A stretch of 64,000 nucleotides of DNA, from the NCBI GenBank assembly GCA_016870155.1, contig VGCE01000005.1:94044-158043 (forward strand), read 5' to 3'. Positions 49,159-57,114 of the stretch are shown here, piece after piece (within the stretch, counting starts at the first letter, position 1; the number at the start of each line of letters is the position of its first letter). The notes under the pieces are model-generated. The model was not told the DNA's origin. It did not search any database and saw nothing but the letters and a program-made list of their open reading frames with translations. The stretch is from Actinomycetota bacterium. Lineage in GTDB: Bacteria; Actinomycetota; Thermoleophilia; Miltoncostaeales; Miltoncostaeaceae. The translations under genes and the position numbers were made by a program.

Positions 49159-49912
49159 GTGCCATGACCTCCATCGCTGCCTGTTGATATGCCTCCGCCG
49201 CCGCGCACTGCGGGTCGTAGCGCACCACGGGCTCGCCGAATGATGGGCTCTCCGTGACGCGCACGTTGCGCGGCACGATGGTGTCGAAAACGAGGCCCGG
49301 GAAGTGTGCGCGCACCTCGTTCACCACCTCACCGCTGATGCGCGTGCGCGGGTCGTGCATGGTCATCAGCAGGCCGCTGATCACCAACGACGGGTTGAGC
49401 CGGGCGCGCACCTCGGACACCGTCTCCATGAGGCGCGACAGGCCCTCGAGCGCGTAGTACTCGCACTGCACCGGCACCACCACGCGGTCGGCTGCCACAA
49501 GGCCGTTCACGGTGATGAGGTCGAGTGACGGCGGGCAGTCGATGAACACGTAGGGATACTGGGCAGCAGCGGGCTGCAAGACGGCACGCAGCAGGCCCTC
49601 GCGTCCTTCGCGGCCGACGAGCTCCACCGCCGCGCCGGCCAGGGGGGCGCCGCCGGGCAGCAGGTCGAGGCGCGGCACCACCGTGGTAAGGCTCGCCTGG
49701 GTGGTGCTGACCCCGTCGAGCATCACGTCGGCCGTGGTGAGGGCGTCGGCGCCCGGGCGCGCGCCACCCAGCACGCCGCTGGACGCATTCGCCTGGGCAT
49801 CGGCATCCACGAGCAGCACACGGTGCCCGGCGGCCGCGATGCAGGCGGCGATGTTGATGGTGGTGGTGGTCTTGCCCACCCCGCCCTTCTGGTTCGCGAC
49901 GGCGTAGATCAC
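49151..49912 (-). CDS. parA: Chromosome-partitioning ATPase ParA (Soj)
   Basis: A 253-aa deviant-Walker ATPase. KGGVGKTT (residues 9-16) carries the signature lysine, and YVFIDCPPSLDLIT and the VPVQCEYYALEGLSRL segment are typical. ATP-dependent DNA binding by ParA moves ParB-parS complexes apart. Length is that of short chromosomal ParA without an N-terminal HTH. The ATG overlaps the rsmG stop by 4 bases. Confidence 0.96.
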   Translation of the reverse strand: MIYAVANQKGGVGKTTTTINIAACIAAAGHRVLLVDADAQANASSGVLGGARPGADALTTADVMLDGVSTTQASLTTVVPRLDLLPGGAPLAGAAVELVGREGREGLLRAVLQPAAAQYPYVFIDCPPSLDLITVNGLVAADRVVVPVQCEYYALEGLSRLMETVSEVRARLNPSLVISGLLMTMHDPRTRISGEVVNEVRAHFPGLVFDTIVPRNVRVTESPSFGEPVVRYDPQCAAAEAYQQAAMEVMARG

Positions 49913-50610
49913 GTGATGGGCCGCTTCGTCGCCATCCCGGGCCTGCGGGGATAGCGATCCGGGGTGTCAGCAGTCTTCTCCCATATCGAGAAATACCTGC
50001 TCATACCGGGAATAGGTGTGACATCGATGTCAGGGGTCGGTCCAAGCCCGAGTTCGGCCGCGGCGGCCGCGGCGGCACGTGCGTCATCGGCGTCACGGCG
50101 TCCCCGCCACGCCACAAGGTGCCCCCCCGGCGCCAGGAGCGGGGCCGCGAGCTCCATCACCACGGGCAGCGGGCCCACGGCGCGCACCACGGCCGCGGGG
50201 AAGGCCGCGGGCTCATCCCGCGCGAGGGTCTCGCTTCGCTCCGCCACCACGCGCACATTAGGGAAGCCGGCGGAGGCCCTGCACAGCCAATCGGCCTTGC
50301 GCTGCTCGCTCTCCACCAGGGTCACCGGCACGGCGGGCAGCGCCGCTGCGAGCGCCAGCCCCGGGAAGCCCCCGCCGGATCCGATGTCGACGATGCCGGT
50401 GGCATCACGAATGGCGGGAACGCGCAAGCCGCTGAGCGAGTCAACGGCGTGCACCCACACCGCCTGGTCAATCCCCTTCACCGCCGAGAGGTTCTGGGGT
50501 TCGCGCAGCATGTCCTCGAGCACCCGGGCGATCGACGCCGCGGCATCGGGGGCCACGGTGACATCGCACCGCGCGCACCGATTGACGATGCGGTCCTCCG
50601 GCGTCGTCAT
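49909..50610 (-). CDS. rsmG: 16S rRNA (guanine527-N7)-methyltransferase RsmG
   Basis: A 233-aa SAM-dependent methyltransferase with VDIGSGGGFPGLALA (residues 74-88), LVESEQRKADWL and VVRAVGPLPVVMELAAPLLAPGG. It methylates G527 in the 530 loop of 16S rRNA. It heads the rsmG-parA-parB operon, the common arrangement at bacterial origins. Its N-terminus carries an unusual RCARCDVTV segment with two cysteines. The upstream region holds the parS sites. Confidence 0.93.
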   Translation of the reverse strand: MTTPEDRIVNRCARCDVTVAPDAAASIARVLEDMLREPQNLSAVKGIDQAVWVHAVDSLSGLRVPAIRDATGIVDIGSGGGFPGLALAAALPAVPVTLVESEQRKADWLCRASAGFPNVRVVAERSETLARDEPAAFPAAVVRAVGPLPVVMELAAPLLAPGGHLVAWRGRRDADDARAAAAAAAELGLGPTPDIDVTPIPGMSRYFSIWEKTADTPDRYPRRPGMATKRPIT

Positions 50611-50643
50611 GGTCCGCGCGAGGCGTTTCGTGGATCGCGCCGT

Positions 50644-50659
50644 GTTTTCACGTGAAACG
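50644..50659. promoter_or_regulatory. parS site 1 (variant)
   Basis: GTTTTCACGTGAAACG; the 12-bp core TTTCACGTGAAA is intact and the outer bases differ from the TGTTTCACGTGAAACA consensus at three positions. It lies in the jag-rsmG spacer, upstream of the operon that encodes ParA and ParB. Confidence 0.85.
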
Positions 50660-50680
50660 GGTCCTCAGCAGCCCGCGCGG

Positions 50681-50696
50681 CGTTTCACGTGAAACG
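50681..50696. promoter_or_regulatory. parS site 2
   Basis: CGTTTCACGTGAAACG, 14 of 16 bases identical to consensus, within an 18-bp perfect palindrome (50680-50697). Its centre is 37 bp from that of site 1, so the two may load ParB cooperatively. Confidence 0.92.
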
Positions 50697-50702
50697 CAGG
50701 GC

Positions 50703-51170
50703 CTACTCGGCGACGGGGACCACGACGATGCGCCGACGGGGGTCCTCGCCCTCGCTGCGCGTCTCGATGTCCGTGCGATCAGCCAGCGCCATGTGCACGG
50801 TACGGCGGTCGAGGGCGCTCATCGGCTCCAGCTCGATCTCCTCGCCGTATTCCACGGCCTCGTCAGCGGCCTTGTGGGCCAGCCGGGTGAGCAGCCCCGC
50901 CCGACGGGCGCGATAGTCACCCGCGTCCACCAGCACCCCGCGGCGCTGGCCCCCCGCCTGTCGACGCACGGCCTGCGCTGCAAGCACCTGCACAGCATCG
51001 AGGACCTCGCCGTCACGACCGATGATGGGGTCGAGCCCGTCGCCAACGACGCGGGCGATCAGGCCGTCCTCGTCGCCGTCCTCCACGGTCACCGTTGCAT
51101 CCAGGCCCAGCCCGTCCACGGCGGCCCTCACGACCTCCAGCAGGGCCTCACGGCCGGGATCCGCGCTCAC
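50703..51170 (-). CDS. jag: Jag/KhpB-like RNA-binding protein (KH-R3H)
   Basis: A 155-aa protein with a KH-type domain (LDPIIGRDGEVLDAVQVLAAQAV) and a C-terminal R3H domain (RRTVHMALADRTDIETRSEGEDPRRRIVV). The N-terminal Jag_N domain found in Firmicutes proteins is absent, the shorter form usual in actinobacteria. It is thought to bind RNA and influence envelope or division functions. The ATG overlaps the yidC stop (4 bases). Confidence 0.9.
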   Translation of the reverse strand: MSADPGREALLEVVRAAVDGLGLDATVTVEDGDEDGLIARVVGDGLDPIIGRDGEVLDAVQVLAAQAVRRQAGGQRRGVLVDAGDYRARRAGLLTRLAHKAADEAVEYGEEIELEPMSALDRRTVHMALADRTDIETRSEGEDPRRRIVVVPVAE

Positions 51171-52321
51171 TTGCGCCTCTTCGGTGGCTTGCGGCTGGCC
51201 GGCCGCCCGGGGCCGCCCTTCACCTTGCGGGCAGGGGGCTTGCGCTTCTTCGGTCCCCCGCCCTGCGGGATTTCCTTGCTGCCGGCGGGGCCACCCCCCG
51301 CGCCATCCGGGCCGGGTGAGGTGATGTCCGCCCCGCCATCGCCCCCCGGTGCAACCCGGGCTTCCGTGGTGCCGTTGGCCTCCCCGGCGGCCACGGCCGG
51401 AGCGTCGGGAGCGGCGGCGCCCCCGTTGGCACCGGCGGCCGGTGCCTCGGCGCCGTCCTTCTTCTTCCGGCCGCGCCGCCGGGGCAGCGCCTTGGTGCGC
51501 ACCTCGACATCCTCTGTGGCCACTGCGGCCGCTGCGGCCGCAGGCATCGTGTCGGCGGCGTCCCCGGCGTCATCCCCGTCATCGGCCCCGGCCGGACCAT
51601 CGGCCTCGTCGGCGCCGTCCGTGTCCTGCGACCTCGGGGTCAGCAGCGAGCCGCCGCTGGCCTCGATTTCGGCTTCGATGCGGCGCTTGAGCACCAATTG
51701 CTGCCCGGCAGTCCACAAATTGGTGGTCGCCCAGTAGATGACGAGACCTGCGGGCACCGGGAACTGGAAGATGAAGAACACGATGCCGATGGGCAGCAGC
51801 CGCATGAGCCACCGCTGGTTCTTGCTCATGTTGGCCGTGGCGGAGAGCTCCGAGGAGATGAGCTGCGACAGCGCGTACACCGCGATGAGCGGGATCACCG
51901 CCCAGCCGATCTCGGTCAGCAGCTTCGAGACGTCGGGGACGACGTACATGAACGACACGTCGGTGCCGTCCGCGAAGTCCTGGCCCCGCAGGGTGTAGTA
52001 CAGCGCGATGAACACCGGCGCCTGGAGCAGGAGGGGGAGGCAGGAGCCGAACGGGTTGACGTCGTTCTCCTTGTAGAGATTCATCATCTCTTCCTGCAGC
52101 TTCTTCTTGTTCCCCTTGTACTTGCGCTGCAGTTCCTTCATCTGCGGCGCCACCTCCTGCATGCGGCGCGCCGACTTGTACTGCTTGACGAAGAGGGGGA
52201 GCAGGATCAGGCGCACCAGGACGGTGAGCATGACGATGGCCCAGCCCCACGTGAAGCCGATGCCGTGGAAGAAGTCCAGAACCGCGCGAAGTGGCGCCTC
52301 GAGGAGGTCGAGAGGGTTCAT
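51167..52321 (-). CDS. yidC: Membrane protein insertase YidC with long C-terminal extension
   Basis: A 384-aa protein. The five-segment YidC/Oxa1 core covers residues 1 to about 215, with the conserved Arg in VRLILLPLF (R37) and the cytoplasmic helical hairpin ARRMQEVAPQMKELQRKYKGNKKKLQEEMM. No lipoprotein signal is present. Residues 225-384 are a disordered tail: first acidic and Ala/Gly-rich, then Lys/Arg-rich, ending KPPKRRK. Such basic tails can bind ribosomes, which may matter in the absence of strong SRP dependence (inference). It overlaps yidD by 4 bases. Confidence 0.95.
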   Translation of the reverse strand: MNPLDLLEAPLRAVLDFFHGIGFTWGWAIVMLTVLVRLILLPLFVKQYKSARRMQEVAPQMKELQRKYKGNKKKLQEEMMNLYKENDVNPFGSCLPLLLQAPVFIALYYTLRGQDFADGTDVSFMYVVPDVSKLLTEIGWAVIPLIAVYALSQLISSELSATANMSKNQRWLMRLLPIGIVFFIFQFPVPAGLVIYWATTNLWTAGQQLVLKRRIEAEIEASGGSLLTPRSQDTDGADEADGPAGADDGDDAGDAADTMPAAAAAAVATEDVEVRTKALPRRRGRKKKDGAEAPAAGANGGAAAPDAPAVAAGEANGTTEARVAPGGDGGADITSPGPDGAGGGPAGSKEIPQGGGPKKRKPPARKVKGGPGRPASRKPPKRRK

Positions 52322-52551
52322 CGCGCCCTGAACACCGTCTGGTCAGCCGGGTGGTCCACCCCGCCCTTGCTCAACGGGTTGCAGCGCAGCAGGCGCCACC
52401 CGGCGAGTACTAACCCCCTGCTCACGCCGTATATTTGTATGGACTGCACGGCATACTCGGAGCACGTGGGGTAGTACTTGCACCGGCGGGGCAACATGGG
52501 CGAGATCGTGCGCTGATAGCCGCGCACGAGGCTCAGGACCAGGGCCCTCAT
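52318..52551 (-). CDS. yidD: Membrane protein insertion efficiency factor YidD
   Basis: A 77-aa protein with the family signature GYQRTISPMLPRRCKYYPTCSEYA and GWRLLRCNPLSKGGVDHP. It assists YidC-mediated membrane insertion. The ATG overlaps the rnpA stop and its stop overlaps the yidC start, the usual rnpA-yidD-yidC coupling. Confidence 0.96.
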   Translation of the reverse strand: MRALVLSLVRGYQRTISPMLPRRCKYYPTCSEYAVQSIQIYGVSRGLVLAGWRLLRCNPLSKGGVDHPADQTVFRAR

Positions 52552-52925
52552 GCGGCGGCCGCCGGAGCGGCCTTCTCGGCCAGCTCCTGGAGCCGCTCCC
52601 CCAGCGCCTGCGACCCGCGCTCCTCGATGTACTCGTGGGCCCCGGGCCGGGCGATCACCACGTAGTCCACGCCCTGCGCGAGGCCCGGCGAGATGCGGGA
52701 GAACTCCTCCCTGAGCACGCGCTTCACGCGGTTTCGCTCCACCGCGCCACCCACCCGCCTGCCCACCGAGAGGCCGAGGCGGGGCGGGTCGCCCTCACCG
52801 CGGCTGAAGGCGTAGACCACCAGGTGCCGGCCCGCGGCCGATGTGCCGCGGCGATACACGGAGTCGAAGTCTCCGGACCTGGTGATCCGGCTGCGCCTGC
52901 CTCGTGGGGCGGCGCCGTCTGGCAC
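52548..52925 (-). CDS. rnpA: Ribonuclease P protein component
   Basis: A 125-aa basic protein that binds the RNase P RNA and helps 5' maturation of tRNAs. RITRSGDFDSVYRRGTS and the RNP motif LGLSVGRRVGGAVERNRVKRVLREEF are diagnostic. The C-terminus ends in an Ala-rich stretch. It lies 12 bases after rpmH in the conserved rpmH-rnpA pair. Confidence 0.96.
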   Translation of the reverse strand: MPDGAAPRGRRSRITRSGDFDSVYRRGTSAAGRHLVVYAFSRGEGDPPRLGLSVGRRVGGAVERNRVKRVLREEFSRISPGLAQGVDYVVIARPGAHEYIEERGSQALGERLQELAEKAAPAAAA

Positions 52926-52937
52926 GGGGCCAGCGGC

Positions 52938-53072
52938 CTACGCGGAGAGCCGGGCGCGGCCCTTCGCGCGACGGCGCCTGATGATCGCCTGGCCGGCGCG
53001 AGTGGACATACGCTTGCGAAAGCCGTGGGTCTTGCTGCGCTTCCGCGTGTTCGGCTGATACGTGCGCTTCAC
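52938..53072 (-). CDS. rpmH: 50S ribosomal protein L34
   Basis: A 44-aa basic protein, [20 protein letters not shown] onward, a complete L34. The GTG at 53072 is chosen because it gives exactly the L34 N-terminus; a longer open frame reaching 53255 is not conserved-looking. AAGGAG lies about ten bases upstream of the start on the minus strand, and TACCCT at 53139-53144 is a likely -10. Confidence 0.96.
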   Translation of the reverse strand: MKRTYQPNTRKRSKTHGFRKRMSTRAGQAIIRRRRAKGRARLSA

Positions 53073-53138
53073 TCGCCTGCTGCTCCTTGGGACGCGGCTT
53101 GGGCTTTGCGCCGCTCGAAGACGGCGTGGGCCGGACTG

Positions 53139-53144
53139 AGGGTA
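53139..53144 (-). promoter_or_regulatory. Putative -10 of the rpmH-rnpA-yidD-yidC-jag operon
   Basis: TACCCT on the minus strand within TGGTACCCT. A start near 53132 gives a 60-nt leader with an AAGGAG ribosome-binding site, so this operon is leadered. Confidence 0.45.
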
Positions 53145-53235
53145 CCAGAGGCCACGGCCCGGGTCCCGCGAACGCCGCGCGGGGGAGCGACCCGGGCTGT
53201 TTTGCGCGCTCGCCCGGGGCACGGCGGGGCCCCGG

Positions 53236-53372
53236 TCCTCCACAGCTGTGGACATGCATGTGGACGACTTGCGTTTTTGCCTGCTCAGGGGCGGTTGGCC
53301 GCGCAGGCGTTCTCGCGAGGGGCTGGATGCGGCGCTGGTTTTTCCCGCTCATACGTTCCGCGCTTCTCCACA
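53236..53372. promoter_or_regulatory. Cluster of DnaA-box-like 9-mers between rpmH and the GHKL gene
   Basis: Within the 354-bp gene-free stretch 53073-53426 there are four near-matches to TTWTNCACA or TTGTCCACA: 53236-53244 (TCCTCCACA), 53247-53255 (minus strand, ATGTCCACA), 53259-53267 (minus strand, TCGTCCACA) and 53364-53372 (TTCTCCACA). Three lie within 32 bases and two of them form the palindrome TCCACAGCTGTGGA. They lie exactly where transcription diverges, consistent with one half of a bipartite oriC. The rest of the stretch is ordinary GC-rich DNA. Confidence 0.55.
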
Positions 53373-53409
53373 GGGGGCCTTGGGCCCGTTCCGGGCCATT
53401 CGGCATTGG

Positions 53410-53415
53410 TAGCGT
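53410..53415 (+). promoter_or_regulatory. Putative -10 of the GHKL-dnaA operon
   Basis: TAGCGT, 11 nt before the ATG at 53427, giving a leader of only about five bases. Confidence 0.4.
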
Positions 53416-53426
53416 CACGCGCCGGA

Positions 53427-54155
53427 ATGAGCGCCGAACTTCCCGATAGCCCTACCGCACTGCACGTGCCCGGCACCATGTACGTGGTGCGCGTCGCCGT
53501 GCACTGCGCGTCGCTCGAGCCACCGGCTGTCACCGAGATCCGCGACATCACGCCCGCTGCGGTGATCGAGTCGACGTTTTCGCTGGTGGCACAGGAATCG
53601 TCGGTGCCGCCCCTCGCCCTGCGCGAGGTGATCGAGAACCTCGTCCACGCCGACTTCCGCGACGCCCTCGTCACCGTGCTGGACGCCGGGCGCGCCGTGC
53701 GGGTATCCGATCGCGGACCCGGGATCGCCGACCCCGCACGCGCCCTGCAGCCCGGCTACAGCAGCGCGGACGAATCGGTCCGTGCCGTGGTGCGGGGCTG
53801 TGGGTCGGGCCTGGCGCTGGCTTCGGGCCTGGTGGCGGCCGAGGGCGGGTTGCTTGAAATCGAGCAGAACCTCGATGGGGGTACCGTGGTGACCATCACC
53901 GTCGACGCGCCCCCGGCCCCCGGGCCCGGGGGCGAGCCCCGCCAGCCGAACGACGTGCAGCGCAGCCTGCTCGCGCTGCTGCTGGAGATGGCACCGGCCC
54001 ACGCCGAGACCATGGCCCGCGAACTCGGTCTGTCGCTCGGAGAAGTGGGCCGGGAGCTCGTGATGCTCGAGCATCGCGGGCTCGTCGTGCGCTTCGCCGA
54101 CGGCGGGCGCGTCCTCACCGAGCGGGGCGCGGCGATCGTCGCGACCCTCTTCTAG
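53427..54155 (+). CDS. GHKL-type ATPase with C-terminal winged-helix-like region, upstream of dnaA
   Basis: A 242-aa protein. Residues about 55-155 form a GHKL/HATPase_c fold: N-box LREVIENLVHADF (from about 63), G1 box VSDRGPGIAD (about 93), G2 box GCGSGLALASGLVAAEGG (about 124). There is no His-phosphorylation domain or receiver, so it is not an ordinary histidine kinase. After a Pro-rich hinge, residues 178-242 look like a winged helix (LLLEMAPAHAETMARELGLSLGEVGRELVMLEHRGLV). It ends 3 bases before dnaA, so the two genes are cotranscribed. A DNA-binding ATPase acting on dnaA expression or the origin is a reasonable inference. An anti-sigma-like role is the alternative. Confidence 0.72.
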   Translation: MSAELPDSPTALHVPGTMYVVRVAVHCASLEPPAVTEIRDITPAAVIESTFSLVAQESSVPPLALREVIENLVHADFRDALVTVLDAGRAVRVSDRGPGIADPARALQPGYSSADESVRAVVRGCGSGLALASGLVAAEGGLLEIEQNLDGGTVVTITVDAPPAPGPGGEPRQPNDVQRSLLALLLEMAPAHAETMARELGLSLGEVGRELVMLEHRGLVVRFADGGRVLTERGAAIVATLF

Positions 54156-54158
54156 CCG

Positions 54159-55589
54159 ATGAGCTCATCGGTGCCGATCATCCAGGACGAGGAGCGCCTG
54201 GCCGCCATCTGGCAGCAGGTGCTCGACCGCCTGCGCGGGGCGCTCAATAGCGCCACCTACAGCCTCACTTTCGAGCGAGCGCGCGCGCTCGGACTGGACA
54301 GCGGGCACTTCCGCATCGGCGTGGAGACCGAGTTCGCACGGGGGTGGGTCGTGCAGCGCTACGACTCGCTCGTGCGCGACGCGCTCTTCGAGGTGCTGGG
54401 CCACGATGTCGTGGTCAACGTGGAGGTTGTCGCCCCCGTGGACCCCCTGGCGGGCATCCCGGCTCCGGTCGTCGCCACGCAGGCCGCCCCCCGGGCGGGT
54501 GCGCCGGCGCCGCCCTCGCCGACCGAGATCTCCTCCCGGCTGCAAGGACGCTTCACCTTCGAGGCGCTCGTAGTGGGCCCGAGCAACCGCTTCGCCCACG
54601 CCGCCGCCCTGGCGGTGGCCGAGACGCCGGCGCGTGCGTACAACCCGCTGTTCATCTACGGCGGCGTGGGGCTTGGCAAGACCCACTTGCTGCACGCCAT
54701 CGGCCACTACGTCGCCGAGAACCATCCGGGCCTCTCCCTCCGCTACGTGTCGGTGGAAACCTTCACCAACGAGTTCATCGACGCGCTGCGCGATGGCGGC
54801 ATCAGATCGTTCAAGGATCGCTACCGCAGCACGGACATCCTTCTCATCGACGACATCCAGATGCTGGAGGGACGCGAGCAGACGCAGGAGGAGTTCTTCC
54901 ACACCTTCAACGCGCTCCACGAGCACGGAAAGCAGATCGTCATCTCGAGCGACCGCCCGCCAAGCGCCATCAAGGCCCTGGAGGACCGGCTGCGCTCGAG
55001 GTTCGAAATGGGGCTCATCACCGATGTGCAGCCGCCCGACCTCGAGCTGCGCATCGCGATCCTGCGTAAGCGGGTGCAAACGGACAACTACCAGATCCGC
55101 GATCCAGAGGTGCTGTCATTCATCGCCGCGCGTGTGTCCACCAACGTGCGCCAGCTCGAGGGCGCTCTCATCCGCGTGGTGGCCCACTCATCCATCTCCG
55201 GACGTCCGGTTACCGTGGATCTCGCGCAGGAGGTGCTCACGGACCTCTTCCCGGGGGGACCGGCCGGGGAAGTGCGCATCGACCTCATCCAGGAGGCGGT
55301 GACGCGCCACTACGCCATAAGCATCGACGAGCTGGTGGGAGAGAAGCGCACCAAGCGCGTCGTCATGCCGCGCCAGGTCGCCATGTACCTGTCCCGCGAG
55401 CTCACGGATGCATCGCTGCCCACCATCGGCCGCGCCTTCGGTGGTCGCGACCACACCACGGTTATCTACGCGGTGCAAAAGGTGACCAAGCTCCTCGCCG
55501 ACGGCGGCGAGGTGTACGAGGCCGTGCAGGCGCTGACGACTTCGCTCACCGGCGCCGGTGGTGGCCGCTCCTCCGCCCCTCAGGGGTAA
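54159..55589 (+). CDS. dnaA: Chromosomal replication initiator DnaA
   Basis: A 476-aa AAA+ initiator. Domain I (about residues 10-90) is followed by an Ala/Pro-rich linker (domain II). Domain III carries Walker [12 protein letters not shown] near 168 and Walker B ILLIDDIQ near 228. Domain IV ends with the DnaA-box-binding signature [11 protein letters not shown] near 428. The ATG at 54159 lies 3 bases after the GHKL gene's stop. DnaA-box-like sites lie on both sides of this two-gene unit. Confidence 0.98.
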   Translation: MSSSVPIIQDEERLAAIWQQVLDRLRGALNSATYSLTFERARALGLDSGHFRIGVETEFARGWVVQRYDSLVRDALFEVLGHDVVVNVEVVAPVDPLAGIPAPVVATQAAPRAGAPAPPSPTEISSRLQGRFTFEALVVGPSNRFAHAAALAVAETPARAYNPLFIYGGVGLGKTHLLHAIGHYVAENHPGLSLRYVSVETFTNEFIDALRDGGIRSFKDRYRSTDILLIDDIQMLEGREQTQEEFFHTFNALHEHGKQIVISSDRPPSAIKALEDRLRSRFEMGLITDVQPPDLELRIAILRKRVQTDNYQIRDPEVLSFIAARVSTNVRQLEGALIRVVAHSSISGRPVTVDLAQEVLTDLFPGGPAGEVRIDLIQEAVTRHYAISIDELVGEKRTKRVVMPRQVAMYLSRELTDASLPTIGRAFGGRDHTTVIYAVQKVTKLLADGGEVYEAVQALTTSLTGAGGGRSSAPQG

Positions 55590-55706
55590 GGCGCTGGGCC
55601 GCCATGGGGCCGCCACTGGGCGTGCCCGCGCCCTTTCACCCGCACTCTGCGCTTTTTCCATTTCCGGATCGGGTGTGAAGATCGGACGTCTCCCCTGGGG
55701 ACAGGC

Positions 55707-55715
55707 TGTGGAAAA
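55707..55715 (-). promoter_or_regulatory. DnaA box (perfect TTTTCCACA)
   Basis: Full match to TTWTNCACA on the minus strand, within the dnaA-dnaN spacer. Confidence 0.7.
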
Positions 55716-55884
55716 CCTGTTGGCGCGCGGGTGGTCCCTCCCCACCTCTCCAGAGGCCCGTAGCCACGGGGATTTCGTGCTGTGGGCGGCTGTTGAGCAA
55801 TGCCCGTCTTCTCCCCAGCTGCCCACAGGTGCTCCACAGGGCGAAAAGATGCGGTTACGCGGCTGTAACGCGTGCTCATCCCCG

Positions 55885-55893
55885 GTTTCCACA
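55885..55893 (+). promoter_or_regulatory. DnaA-box-like site (GTTTCCACA)
   Basis: One mismatch to TTTTCCACA, 17 bases before the AT-rich patch that begins at about 55911. Confidence 0.5.
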
Positions 55894-55991
55894 GGCCCTA
55901 CGACGGTGTCTATGAAACTTCTTTTTCTTAGTTTGCTTCATCGTTGCGGTGTGGGCGGGCAGGCCCGGGGCCTGCGTGTCTGCGCGGTGGG

Positions 55992-55997
55992 TACGCT
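55992..55997 (+). promoter_or_regulatory. Putative -10 of dnaN (leaderless)
   Basis: TACGCT, 6 nt before the GTG at 56004. Confidence 0.5.
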
Positions 55998-56003
55998 GCC
56001 CCC

Positions 56004-57107
56004 GTGCGCCTGACCTGCCCTCGAGATGAACTTGCCTCTCGGCTCGCGCTCGCCTCCCGGGCCGCGTCGAGCAAGGGAACGATTCCCGTGCTGGCCAACG
56101 TTCTGCTTCGCGCCGAGGAGGGCGTGGTAGAGCTCGCGGCCACCGACATGGAGGTGTCGGTGAGAGTGCCCCTCGAGGATGCCGGCGTGGAGGAGCACGG
56201 GGCCGTGGTGCTCCCGCGCCTGGCCGCGGATCTCGTGAGGAGCATGGCCCCGGGGCCCGTGTCGTTGGTGCACAACGAGAACGAGGGGCAGGTACAGGTA
56301 TCGGGCGGCGGCTCGTCATTCAGCCTTAACTGCCACCAGGCCGGTGAGTACCCCGAACTACCGCCCGACGGAGGTGTGGGCATCGCCATCCCTGCCGAGA
56401 GCTTCATCGCGGCCGCCGACCGCGTGGTGCGCGCTGCATCGCGCGACGAGACACGGCCCGTGCTCACCGGGGTGCTCGTGCGCATCGGGCCTGACGGGCT
56501 CACCATGGCCGCGACGGACAGCTACCGGCTCGCCGTGCGCATGGTTTATCTCGACCCCCCGCCAGCGGAGCCGCTCGAAGCAATCGTGCCGGCGCGAGCA
56601 GTCGCGGAGGCGGCGCGCCTTGCGGCCCAGGCGAGAGAGGGGGACGTGGAGATAGCCCTTACCGATGCACAGGCCACCATCCGGTGCGCAGGCGTGCGCA
56701 TGACGAGTCGGCTCATCGAGGGCCAGTTCCCCGATTACCGGCAGTTGATCCCCGCGGAGTTTGAGCAGGAGGTCCGGCTTGACCGCGCTGAGTTTCTCGC
56801 CGTGCTCACCCGCATCGGCGTCCTTGCGCAGCGCACGTCGCCGCTGAGGCTTTCATTCGAACAGGGGCAGCTCACGGTTGCCACGGTGAGCGACCAGGTG
56901 GGCGAGGGCCGCGAATCGATGCCGGCGCCCTACACCGGCGAGGCGATGGAGATCGGATTCAACGCCGATTTCCTGCGCGAGGGCGTCGACGGGCTCGATG
57001 GCGATGAAGTGAGGCTTGGGCTCATCAGTCCGCTGCGCCCCGGCCTGCTGCGCGGCGAGGGAGATGACTACCGCTACCTCCTCATGCCGATCCGCCTGCC
57101 GGGCTAG
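56004..57107 (+). CDS. dnaN: DNA polymerase III beta sliding clamp
   Basis: A 367-aa clamp of normal length with three repeated domains. It begins VRLTCPRDELASRLALASRAAS and has SSKGTIPVLANVLL, EGQFPDYRQLIP and the C-terminal YLLMPIRLPG, which forms part of the protein-binding pocket. It tethers polymerase to DNA. The GTG at 56004 is chosen because it gives the family's normal N-terminus and is 6 nt from the -10. An open frame 20 codons further upstream would run into the AT-rich origin patch. Confidence 0.97.
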   Translation: MRLTCPRDELASRLALASRAASSKGTIPVLANVLLRAEEGVVELAATDMEVSVRVPLEDAGVEEHGAVVLPRLAADLVRSMAPGPVSLVHNENEGQVQVSGGGSSFSLNCHQAGEYPELPPDGGVGIAIPAESFIAAADRVVRAASRDETRPVLTGVLVRIGPDGLTMAATDSYRLAVRMVYLDPPPAEPLEAIVPARAVAEAARLAAQAREGDVEIALTDAQATIRCAGVRMTSRLIEGQFPDYRQLIPAEFEQEVRLDRAEFLAVLTRIGVLAQRTSPLRLSFEQGQLTVATVSDQVGEGRESMPAPYTGEAMEIGFNADFLREGVDGLDGDEVRLGLISPLRPGLLRGEGDDYRYLLMPIRLPG

Positions 57108-57114
57108 CCCTGGC

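Larger units (their letters stand above)
55590..56003. other. Probable oriC, dnaA-dnaN intergenic region
   Basis: A 414-bp gene-free stretch. A perfect TTTTCCACA DnaA box is on the minus strand at 55707-55715; GTTTCCACA (8/9) is at 55885-55893 and TGCTCCACA (7/9) at 55830-55838. The segment 55911-55945 is a pronounced AT-rich patch (GAAACTTCTTTTTCTTAG within it) and is the best candidate for the DNA unwinding element. Gene orientation switches on the other side of dnaA, as expected around an origin. Confidence 0.75.

Noticed and set aside
53073..53255. N-terminal extension of the rpmH frame to 53255
   Set aside because: L34 is complete from the GTG at 53072; the extension covers the spacer with DnaA-box-like sites.
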